Shown in pieces: positions 1 through 5,111 of a stretch of 5,779 bases of DNA; positions within the stretch are counted from its first letter, which is position 1; every line of letters starts with the position of its first letter. The DNA lies in the NCBI GenBank assembly GCA_913053915.1, contig CAJXGP010000160.1, positions 1 to 5,779 of the forward strand, written 5' to 3'. The notes under the pieces were generated by a model, which did no database searches, was not told where the DNA came from, and saw nothing but the letters and a program-made list of their open reading frames with translations. The translations under genes were made by a program, and so were the position numbers. This DNA comes from an uncultured Ignavibacteriales bacterium (GTDB lineage: Bacteria; Bacteroidota; Ignavibacteria; Ignavibacteriales; Ignavibacteriaceae).

Positions 1-74
1 GATTTAAGGAAACCGGTAACGTTTTTGGTATCAAGTCATATGAGATAGACTATAATTTGTCATTTCGACCATAG
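1..74 (+). CDS. Possible 3' end of a plus-strand gene (outer-membrane barrel-like C-terminus), partial
   Basis: The reading frame starting at base 3 is open from the window edge to a TAG at 72-74 and ends in GIKSYEIDYNLSFRP. The strict alternation of polar and hydrophobic residues (I-K-S-Y-E-I-D-Y-N-L-S-F) is what the last strand of an outer-membrane beta-barrel looks like, and such proteins usually end on an aromatic residue. Here the Phe is followed by Arg-Pro, and the last codons (from about base 58) lie inside the dispersed repeat described at 58-87. Of the other two plus frames, one closes within the first few bases and the other at 46-48. I found no convincing minus-strand start in this stretch. 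The gene would be convergent with the GT9 gene, 33 bases away. With only 23 residues visible the call is tentative, and the function is not identifiable. Confidence 0.4.
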   Translation, partial: FKETGNVFGIKSYEIDYNLSFRP

Positions 75-87
75 AGAGAAATCTTTA
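58..87. repeat. Dispersed GTCATTTCGACC...GAGAAATCTTT intergenic repeat copy
   Basis: The stretch begins TGTCATTTCGACC and ends GAGAAATCTTTA. ATTTC at 62-66 pairs with GAAAT at 78-82 to give a short stem with an 11-base loop. I recognise this as close to a short palindromic repeat (GTCATTTCGA.C.....GAGAAATCT) that occurs in many copies between genes in Bacteroidota and Ignavibacteria-like genomes. That recognition is from memory. Within this window there is no second full copy. It lies between a probable plus-strand gene end and the minus-strand GT9 gene end, so it could also serve as a bidirectional transcription stop, although the stem is weak. Confidence 0.5.
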
Positions 88-107
88 AATATATTCATTT
101 AACAACA

Positions 108-1208
108 TTAACTCCTTTCACTGTTTTTCAATAATATATTACCGCATAAATCGAATACATCTTGAACAGTAACATCATCAATCAATCCGGATTTCCTTAT
201 AAAATATTTATTACTGCCTATCGGAGCCCAATTAAAAGGGTTCGTCGGTCCAAAAATACTTATTTGAGGAGTATCGGTAGAACCTGCTACATGCATTATT
301 CCGGTATCATTACAAATGAACAAATCCGATTTTGAAATTAATGCAGCAACCTCTGTAATTTTTTTATTTAGAAAAATTCCAAGAGGGAATGGGATATTTT
401 GTTTTAGGTAATTTATCTCGTTATTATCTGCACTACTTCCGGTTATATATAAAACAGTATTAAACTGATATTTCAATTTTTTGATCAACCCGGTATATCT
501 TGATAATGCCCATCTATTAGGCGGTTTCCCTGCTCCCACATGTAAGCCTATTAACAAGTCTCCCGAGGTAAAATCCAATTGATTGATAAAACTATCGGCA
601 ACAGCTAAATCCTCTTCATCAAAATTAATTTCCGTTTTGAAATTATTAGTCGTTATTCCGAATGGTCTCAAAATATCTATGCTTTTTTCATACACATTAG
701 AATCCGGGTATTTTCTCCAATCCATATTTACTCTTCTATCGAATAAAAATGCACTCTTATTTTCCTGTCCATTCAGGCTTTCAGGCCCTATTCTGATTTT
801 CGAATTGGAAATTCTGGATATTAAATTACTGGTAAAAGAAATCGAAACGATGACCGGAACTATTGCTAAATCGTATTTTTCACGTAATAATTTTAAAAAC
901 GTTGAGATATAAGACAAGCTATATAATTTGGTTTTATCGAATATAAATAATCTATCAATAAACCTATTTTTAATAAGACCGGAATAATTGAAGGGACTGA
1001 CAATTAAAGTGATATGACAATCAGGATATTTTTCTTTAATTGCTCTGGAAAGGGAAACGTCTGTCAGTAGATCCCCAAGTTGATTGTGCTGGCGAACTAT
1101 TAAAATCTTTTTAGGTTCACCAATATCAACACTATTTGATTCATCGACCGATAGTATCTTCTTAAGTAAACCATAAATAATATTAGTAACTACTGTATCC
1201 TTCGCCAT
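108..1208 (-). CDS. Glycosyltransferase family 9 (heptosyltransferase-like) protein
   Basis: The 366-residue protein has the two Rossmann-like halves of a GT-B glycosyltransferase of family 9, which transfers sugars (classically ADP-heptose) onto lipopolysaccharide core or related glycans at the inner face of the cytoplasmic membrane. After a 33-residue leader, the acceptor domain opens with KKILIVRQHNQLGDLLTDVS (33-52). In it, the Gly-Asp at 45-46 matches the GD pair that includes the catalytic Asp of WaaC. The donor domain has IGLHVGAGKPPNRWAL (220-235) and the nucleotide-sugar signature FICNDTGIMHVAG (297-309), followed by the conserved IFGPTNPFNWAPIG (318-331). Length is normal for the family. 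The ATG lies 11 bases after the small membrane-protein gene, with no clear Shine-Dalgarno, so translation is probably linked to it. It appears to be the last gene of the folB run. Donor and acceptor cannot be told from sequence, so no waa symbol is given. Confidence 0.9.
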   Translation of the reverse strand: MAKDTVVTNIIYGLLKKILSVDESNSVDIGEPKKILIVRQHNQLGDLLTDVSLSRAIKEKYPDCHITLIVSPFNYSGLIKNRFIDRLFIFDKTKLYSLSYISTFLKLLREKYDLAIVPVIVSISFTSNLISRISNSKIRIGPESLNGQENKSAFLFDRRVNMDWRKYPDSNVYEKSIDILRPFGITTNNFKTEINFDEEDLAVADSFINQLDFTSGDLLIGLHVGAGKPPNRWALSRYTGLIKKLKYQFNTVLYITGSSADNNEINYLKQNIPFPLGIFLNKKITEVAALISKSDLFICNDTGIMHVAGSTDTPQISIFGPTNPFNWAPIGSNKYFIRKSGLIDDVTVQDVFDLCGNILLKNSERS

Positions 1209-1219
1209 TAAAAATTGAA

Positions 1220-1432
1220 TTAGTCTTTCTTTTTAGTTTTAGATTTAATTTCGGATTTAATTTCCGTAAATTTCACTTCTTCAACATCTTTATATTTAGA
1301 TTCTTTAGAAAGATTATTCTTAACTTTCGAATTTCTTTTCAACGAAGGACTAAAATAACGAAAAAATATCTTCACGGCTTTATAAACGATATAGAAAACT
1401 ATGAATAATAAAAATAGCCTAAACATGATCAT
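1220..1432 (-). CDS. Small single-pass membrane protein, DUF4834-like
   Basis: The 70-residue product has a hydrophobic helix near the N-terminus (MFRLFLLFIVFYIVYKAVKI, residues 3-22), then a basic region (FSPSLKRNSKVKNN) and a charged tail ending KYKDVEEVKFTEIKSEI plus a lysine cluster. This plan, a short membrane anchor, polar linker and acidic 'VEEVKF.EIK' box near the end, recalls DUF4834 proteins of Bacteroidota, whose function is unknown. The match is by eye. The frame is open up to 1537, but the upstream part would lie inside the kinase coding sequence. The ATG at 1430-1432 or the one at 1424-1426 puts the membrane helix at the very N-terminus and leaves only a 14- or 8-base overlap with the kinase stop. 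That suggests translational coupling. It is followed 11 bases later by the GT9 gene. Confidence 0.7.
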   Translation of the reverse strand: MIMFRLFLLFIVFYIVYKAVKIFFRYFSPSLKRNSKVKNNLSKESKYKDVEEVKFTEIKSEIKSKTKKKD

Positions 1433-2087
1433 TCCATTTTTTCGATTCGGGTTTAAAATATTCGGTAAAACCTCTATCATTTCTAAAAATTTGGTTATAT
1501 AATTCATCAAAATCTTGATCCCGTTTGATGAAATCAATTTCAGTAGTATTTACAATCAACAAAGGCGAACTGTTATATCTGAAAAAAAAATGATTATAAG
1601 CATCGCATAATTCTTCAATATAATTTTTAGTTAAATTTCGTTCGATTTTCCTGCCTCTTCTTTTAATATTATATATTAATCTATCAACACTAGCTTGGAG
1701 ATAAATTACCAAATCCGGTTTTCGGAGATTTTTAGCAAGCATCGGGAAAAGGCTTTCATATAGTTTTAATTCCTCTTCACTCAAGTTTAAATAAGCAAAA
1801 ATTTTATCTTTTTCAAATACATAATCGCTCACCAAATATTCGGTAAATAGATTTTCCTGGTTCAATGATTCTTGCTGTTTATACCGGTTTATAAGGAAAA
1901 ACATCTGCGTTTGAAATGCATATCTTTTTCTATCGTTGTAAAATTTCTCCAGAAATGGATTTACTTCAAACTGTTCGAGAACAAGCTCTGCATTCAATTT
2001 TTTTTTTAATTTTAAGGCTAAAGATGTTTTCCCCGCACCTATAACCCCTTCGATTGCTATATAGCATATTTCTGAATTATTACTCAC
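1419..2087 (-). CDS. Deoxynucleoside kinase (dGK/dAK type)
   Basis: This cytosolic enzyme phosphorylates deoxynucleosides at the 5' position using a nucleoside triphosphate, for DNA precursor salvage. The 222 residues carry the P-loop GVIGAGKT (14-21) and the LEQFEVNPFL box with E38, the position of the catalytic carboxylate in the family. They also carry the substrate-binding FQTQMFFLINRY (58-69), SDYVFEKDKIFA (87-98) in place of the DRS motif, PDLVIYLQAS (124-133) and the arginine-rich lid IKRRGRKIERN (141-151). All hallmark segments are intact and length is typical. Base preference (dA, dG or pyrimidine) cannot be read off. The start is GTG (2085-2087), because the P-loop lies so close to the N-terminus that no in-frame ATG would preserve it. 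AAGG and GGAAG sit just upstream. The gene begins 13 bases after folK. FolK and such kinases are neighbours, or even fused, in many Bacteroidota, which supports both calls. Confidence 0.93.
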   Translation of the reverse strand: MSNNSEICYIAIEGVIGAGKTSLALKLKKKLNAELVLEQFEVNPFLEKFYNDRKRYAFQTQMFFLINRYKQQESLNQENLFTEYLVSDYVFEKDKIFAYLNLSEEELKLYESLFPMLAKNLRKPDLVIYLQASVDRLIYNIKRRGRKIERNLTKNYIEELCDAYNHFFFRYNSSPLLIVNTTEIDFIKRDQDFDELYNQIFRNDRGFTEYFKPESKKWNDHV

Positions 2088-2100
2088 CTTCCGGCCTTAT

Positions 2101-2613
2101 TTATTGATATATGTTATATGATAGTTTTCGGATTATATTCTTTTCCAAATTATCCATACAAATATCCGAAATTTTAATCTTTAATACAGGGTGAAAATAA
2201 TCAGGTGCAATTTCAATGAGCGGAACTAAAACAAAATCCCTGAATTCTATACCTTTATGAGGAATTATTAATTCATCATCTTTATAAACTAATTTATTAT
2301 AAAACAAAAGATCAAGGTCTATTTCCCGGGGACCCCACCTGTAAGATTTGCGACGACCGGTACTTTTTTCAATATTTTTAAGAAAGTGCATCAATGTTGA
2401 AATATAGAATGAGGTCTTAATTTTTACTACCGCATTAATAAAATTATCCTGATTCTTAATCCCAAAAGGTCTCGTTTCATATATAGACGATATTTCTCTT
2501 ATTTGACATTGTGAACTTTCAGCAATCTTTTTAAGCGCATCTTTTAAGAAACCCAGTTTGTCCCCAATATTCGAACCTAAAGCTACATACGCAGTATTAT
2601 CTATTTCTCTCAT
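2101..2613 (-). CDS. folK: 2-amino-4-hydroxy-6-hydroxymethyldihydropteridine pyrophosphokinase (HPPK)
   Basis: FolK transfers pyrophosphate from ATP to 6-hydroxymethyl-7,8-dihydropterin, the step after FolB in folate synthesis. From the ATG at 2611-2613 the protein is 170 residues, slightly longer than the E. coli enzyme (about 158). It shows the family motifs in order: YVALGSNIGD (9-18), ETRPFG (46-51), QDNFINAVV (55-63), the signature RWGPREIDLDLLFY (92-105) with Mg-binding Asp99 and Asp101, and the C-terminal IPHKGIEFRDFVLVPL. The frame continues upstream to TTG, GTG and TTG codons, the farthest at 2626-2628. I prefer the ATG because FolK proteins usually begin only a few residues before the [AY]xxLGSN strand. 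None of the candidates has a good ribosome site. The folB stop is 23 bases upstream. Confidence 0.95.
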   Translation of the reverse strand: MREIDNTAYVALGSNIGDKLGFLKDALKKIAESSQCQIREISSIYETRPFGIKNQDNFINAVVKIKTSFYISTLMHFLKNIEKSTGRRKSYRWGPREIDLDLLFYNKLVYKDDELIIPHKGIEFRDFVLVPLIEIAPDYFHPVLKIKISDICMDNLEKNIIRKLSYNIYQ

Positions 2614-2636
2614 CAACACATTAATCAAATAATAAA

Positions 2637-3020
2637 TTATGATTCCGGAGTTAAATCCTCACGACTTTTCACAACTTCAACTTCGATACAATCGACCACA
2701 CCACCTAAGGGTGGATCATTTTTTCTGACTCGCACAGCTACTTTTTCTATATTAGTAAATTTTTTCAATAGTTCATCTGCAATTTTCACTGCAAGAGTTT
2801 CAATCAAATAATACTTCTGCTCAAGCACCATTTGATAAATATACTTATAAGCTTTATCATAATTAATAGTTTGGTTCAGGCTATCGCTTTCAGCAGCAGC
2901 CGAAAAATCCGTATACATATCTACATCAGCTTCAAATTTACCTCCGACGCTTTGCTCTTCCGAAAGAACTCCATGATAAGCATAAAAAGTTGCTTTTTTA
3001 ATTCGTATTACATTCAGCAT
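2637..3020 (-). CDS. folB: Dihydroneopterin aldolase
   Basis: FolB cleaves 7,8-dihydroneopterin to 6-hydroxymethyl-7,8-dihydropterin and glycolaldehyde in the folate pathway. The family works as an oligomeric cytosolic enzyme. The 127-residue protein aligns by eye, without gaps at the key positions, to the well-studied S. aureus enzyme: YHGVLSEEQ (15-23) with Glu22, NYD with Tyr54, LIETLA (72-77) with the pterin-binding Glu74, and RVRKNDPPLGG (97-107) with the catalytic Lys100. Glu22, Tyr54, Glu74 and Lys100 fall at exactly the S. aureus residue numbers. The ATG at 3018-3020 is preceded by AGGA with a five-base spacer, one of the better ribosome sites in the window, which fits its place as first gene of the fol run. 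The product of this reaction is the substrate of FolK, encoded next. Confidence 0.95.
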   Translation of the reverse strand: MLNVIRIKKATFYAYHGVLSEEQSVGGKFEADVDMYTDFSAAAESDSLNQTINYDKAYKYIYQMVLEQKYYLIETLAVKIADELLKKFTNIEKVAVRVRKNDPPLGGVVDCIEVEVVKSREDLTPES

Positions 3021-3097
3021 TATAATCCTGTTAAATAAAATGGAACAAATTTAAATTTAATCGAAGGAATAATATAGGACATTCTCTTTAAATTTGT
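3021..3097 (-). promoter_or_regulatory. Gap upstream of folB with an 11-base inverted repeat and possible promoter
   Basis: The 67-base gap between the pgeF stop and the folB ATG is the likeliest place for a promoter of the fol run. On the minus strand it contains TAAATTTG (complement of 3046-3053), which fits the -7 box TAnnTTTG of Bacteroidota promoters, but I see no matching TTTG at the expected upstream distance. ACAAATTTAAA at 3045-3055 is a perfect inverted copy of TTTAAATTTGT at 3087-3097, the second arm covering the pgeF stop codon. The 31-base loop and AT-only arms make an intrinsic terminator unlikely. A small operator or chance in AT-rich DNA are both possible. Confidence 0.25.
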
Positions 3098-3825
3098 CGC
3101 ATTGCAATTACACCTAAAGAACGCCCCGAAAATTTTCCATCCCGTCTATAGGAATAAAGTAAATTGGATAATTCTTTAGTGCATAATAAAGAACATTGAA
3201 TATTTTCTTTTCTTACGCCGAATTTAACCAAAATATCATAATTAGCATGTGATATATTTAAAAGATATCTATCATTTTGCAGCACTAAATACTTTTTATT
3301 AAACAATTCAGCCACTTCCCTTCCCACCTCGTAATATTTTTGGCAAATGGATGCTCCGATGTAAACGATTAAATTCTCGGCATTACTACCCAAATGTTCT
3401 ATTAATTCAATTAAAGTTTTAAATAAAATATTTTTCTTGGTTCCGCGCCATCCGGAATGAACTGCTGCAATCACTTTGTTTAATTTATCATAAATAAAGA
3501 TAGGCGTACAATCTGCAGAAACTACTGCAAGCCCTAAATTATATCGGTCTGTTATCATCGCATCACTTTCCCCGCAATTACCGCCTTTCTTAACACAAGT
3601 AACAATATCACTATGAACCTGATTTTGAAAAGCAATATGATCGGTTTCCAATCCTAAAGTCTTAAAATAATTTTCACGGTTTTCCCGGACCAGGCTTTCA
3701 TCATCTCCGACAGAAAAGGATAAATTAAAATTGTAAGGCAATGGACGGGCTTTACCGATTTTAGTACTAAAACCAAATACTATTTCGGGATAAATGCAGA
3801 AAATTTGAGGTTTAATAATGAGCAT
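3088..3825 (-). CDS. pgeF: Laccase-domain protein PgeF (YfiH/YlmD family)
   Basis: This family is annotated as polyphenol oxidase, laccase-domain or peptidoglycan editing factor. In E. coli the homologue removes wrongly built UDP-MurNAc-L-Ser, and homologues including human FAMIN/LACC1 act on purine nucleosides. The 245-residue cytosolic protein has no signal peptide and is of normal length. The metal-binding residues are all visible: His71 in NQVHSD, Cys106 in SADCTPIFIYD (103-113) and His123 in AAVHSGWRGT (120-129). The N-terminal FGFSTKIG (17-24), SVGDDES (38-44) with the following VRENR, the ESDAMIT segment (86-92) and the C-terminal SYRRDGKFSGR are also family hallmarks. The ATG has only a weak GAG-type ribosome site. 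It lies 300 bases after the amidase gene and 67 bases before folB, so it may be transcribed alone or lead the fol run. Which of the proposed activities applies here cannot be decided from sequence. Confidence 0.93.
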   Translation of the reverse strand: MLIIKPQIFCIYPEIVFGFSTKIGKARPLPYNFNLSFSVGDDESLVRENRENYFKTLGLETDHIAFQNQVHSDIVTCVKKGGNCGESDAMITDRYNLGLAVVSADCTPIFIYDKLNKVIAAVHSGWRGTKKNILFKTLIELIEHLGSNAENLIVYIGASICQKYYEVGREVAELFNKKYLVLQNDRYLLNISHANYDILVKFGVRKENIQCSLLCTKELSNLLYSYRRDGKFSGRSLGVIAMRQI

Positions 3826-3891
3826 ATTGAACTCTTTGAATTTCTTATTATTAAGGTGGTGGGATAAAATAAGTTATCGAATTACAACTCC

Positions 3892-4010
3892 GAAAATGAC
3901 GGTTATTTATTCTTGTATCATAGGCATATTCTATTCCACTTCCTAAAATAGTAAATTTTAAATGGAATAAGAATTTTATACGTTTGATACGTACTAAGAA
4001 GGTCATTTTC
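3892..4010. repeat. Nested imperfect palindrome (possible MITE relic or structured RNA)
   Basis: Four pairs of complementary segments occur in strictly nested order. GAAAATGAC (3892-3900) pairs with GTCATTTTC (4002-4010). GTATCA near 3915-3920 pairs with TGATAC near 3985-3990. TATTCCA (3932-3938) pairs with TGGAATA (3963-3969). TAAAAT (3944-3949) pairs with ATTTTA (3955-3960) around the five-base loop AGTAA. ATTC beside the third pair adds four more matches across a one-base bulge. Spacers on the two sides are of similar size (14 against 11, 11 against 15, 5 against 2). The outer nine-base arms look like terminal inverted repeats. It could be a decayed miniature element or a long hairpin in the transcript between the amidase gene and pgeF. 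No reading frame lies inside. Confidence 0.5.
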
Positions 4011-4028
4011 AAACCTTCAGGTTTTGAA
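4008..4028. repeat. Small hairpin beside the palindrome
   Basis: TTCAAACC (4008-4015) pairs with GGTTT-T-GAA (4020-4028) around the tetraloop TTCA, with one bulged T. It is about 100 bases beyond the amidase stop in the direction of transcription and is not followed by a clear T-run on either strand, so a terminator role is doubtful. Its left arm overlaps the outer arm of the larger palindrome by three bases. Confidence 0.3.
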
Positions 4029-4125
4029 CATTAATAAAAGTCCAAACTTTTTCACTATAAAATATCGCTTTAGAGAAAGTTCATAAATCCAGGTTGCGTG
4101 TTTTAATCTAATATCTTTCAAACAT

Positions 4126-4974
4126 TTATTTCGATTCCAACGCTCTTAAGACCATTATGCCTGTATCTCTTTTAAACTTCATCAGGTACTCGGCAAGAGT
4201 TTCGTGAGTAATCTGAACTTTATATCCGACATTTGGAGCATGCAAAAAGTGAATTTTTCCGTCATTCATTTTCACTGCTATCCCAACATGATTGAAATCC
4301 AAACCTTTTACATTTGAGGTAATAGCAATTAAATCACCATTGTGTATTTTATTCTCTATTTTTGCTACTTTATTTTTTGGGATATAGTAGTAAACTCTTT
4401 TATTAATTGCTTCCTCTTGTTTTCTGATAATAGGAATAAATTCCGGATGAGCTATAAGACGGGAGTAATCCTTCGGATGTGTAGTCATAAAATTAAGATT
4501 GAACATAATCTTGACCCCTCCAAGCTCTTTGGAAACATTTTTTATAATACCTTTTTTCCCATTGTTATATATCCAATCGGAAAAATAATTCAAGCGTGAC
4601 GGATAGCCATTAAGAACACCGTTTCGATAGCGGATTTCTTTTAATTCATTTTCATAATCTTTGAATGTTGTTTTATTTTCTTTGATGGATCTTGCAAAAG
4701 CTAAAGTACTTTCCAAAAAAGTAGTACAATCTAAACCGGTAAGATCGACAACGAGAGTTTCTTTTTTCCCTATTTCTAAAGTATGAGCAACATAAGGAGT
4801 TCCGATAAAACTTTTTCCAATCGTTGCTATTACATACCCGATCGGTTTACTTTCAAGATTTTCTTTTATAGCTAATTGAAACTTACTTTTACTAATATTA
4901 ATATCGGCTTTAGTAAAAATTTGAGCCGTAATTAAAGAAGAAAACAAAATAAATATACTTAAGATTTTTTTCAT
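4126..4974 (-). CDS. Secreted DUF1460-type N-acetylmuramoyl-L-alanine amidase (NlpC/P60-like)
   Basis: Family members are papain-fold amidases that cut the bond between (anhydro)muramic acid and L-Ala in peptidoglycan fragments, an exported function in cell-wall turnover. The 282-residue protein starts with a clear signal peptide (MKKILSIFILFSSLITA, probable cut before Gln18; no lipobox Cys). It then has SFIGTPYVAHTLE (55-67), the nucleophile motif TGLDCTTFLE with Cys83, the DUF1460 hallmark NGYPSRLNYFSDWI (122-135), and GDLIAITSNVKGLDFNHVGI (213-232) with the catalytic His229. IHFLHAP follows, with His245 as a possible third catalytic residue. All expected segments are present and length is normal. 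The ATG fits the signal peptide but has an AT-rich leader without a Shine-Dalgarno. The gene stands alone, 137 bases after dnaB and 300 bases before pgeF. TATACA (complement of 4983-4988) in its leader could be a -10 box, but no good -35 was found. Confidence 0.9.
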   Translation of the reverse strand: MKKILSIFILFSSLITAQIFTKADINISKSKFQLAIKENLESKPIGYVIATIGKSFIGTPYVAHTLEIGKKETLVVDLTGLDCTTFLESTLAFARSIKENKTTFKDYENELKEIRYRNGVLNGYPSRLNYFSDWIYNNGKKGIIKNVSKELGGVKIMFNLNFMTTHPKDYSRLIAHPEFIPIIRKQEEAINKRVYYYIPKNKVAKIENKIHNGDLIAITSNVKGLDFNHVGIAVKMNDGKIHFLHAPNVGYKVQITHETLAEYLMKFKRDTGIMVLRALESK

Positions 4975-5018
4975 ATTATTTATGTATAATTTGTTAATAA
5001 AATTAAAAAGTTGAAAAC

Positions 5019-5044
5019 AATACCTTTCATTAAACTAAGGTATT
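5019..5044 (-). terminator. Possible intrinsic terminator of dnaB
   Basis: AATACCTT (5019-5026) and AAGGTATT (5037-5044) form a perfect eight-base-pair stem with a ten-base loop. Read in the direction of dnaB transcription, the stem is followed by GTTTTCAACTTTTTAATTTT, which is T-rich though broken by a few other bases. It lies about 70 bases beyond the dnaB stop and before the amidase gene, a sensible place for a terminator. With only two G-C pairs the stem is weak, so it could instead lie in the amidase leader as a regulatory hairpin. Confidence 0.45.
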
Positions 5045-5111
5045 ATTTATTGAGTTCCCAAATTTTTTTATTTACGATTATAATAATAAACTTAATCCAA
5101 AAACATAAATT

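Larger units (their letters stand above)
3826..4125. other. 300-base intergenic region between amidase gene and pgeF
   Basis: No reading frame of convincing length lies here. The stretch holds a nested imperfect palindrome (3892-4010) and a small adjoining hairpin (4008-4028). The part nearest pgeF (3826-3890) should contain its leader and possibly its promoter, but I could not point to a convincing -35/-10 pair or to a TAnnTTTG box. The right part (4029-4125) shows only a loose AACTTT (4045-4050) / AAAGTT (4076-4081) pair. No tRNA-like or riboswitch-like pattern is recognisable. Confidence 0.6.

Noticed and set aside
1..107. Minus-strand gene starting just after the GT9 gene
   Set aside because: The ATG-initiated frames close after about a dozen codons or fewer, and the one frame open to the edge offers only a TTG with no ribosome site. 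The plus-strand reading is better.
583..912. Plus-strand open frame inside the GT9 gene
   Set aside because: It lies antisense within a strongly supported family 9 transferase and has no recognisable motif.
1433..1537. Longer form of the small membrane protein starting at 1537
   Set aside because: The extra 35 residues overlap the kinase coding sequence and would place a non-hydrophobic stretch before the membrane helix. The ATG at 1432 gives a normal short overlap.
2832..3038. Plus-strand open frame opposite folB
   Set aside because: It is antisense to folB, whose catalytic residues are all intact, and is low-complexity in composition.
4342..4599. Plus-strand open frame opposite the amidase gene
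   Set aside because: It is antisense to a gene with a complete DUF1460 motif set. Its hydrophobic look is a by-product of AT-rich codons.
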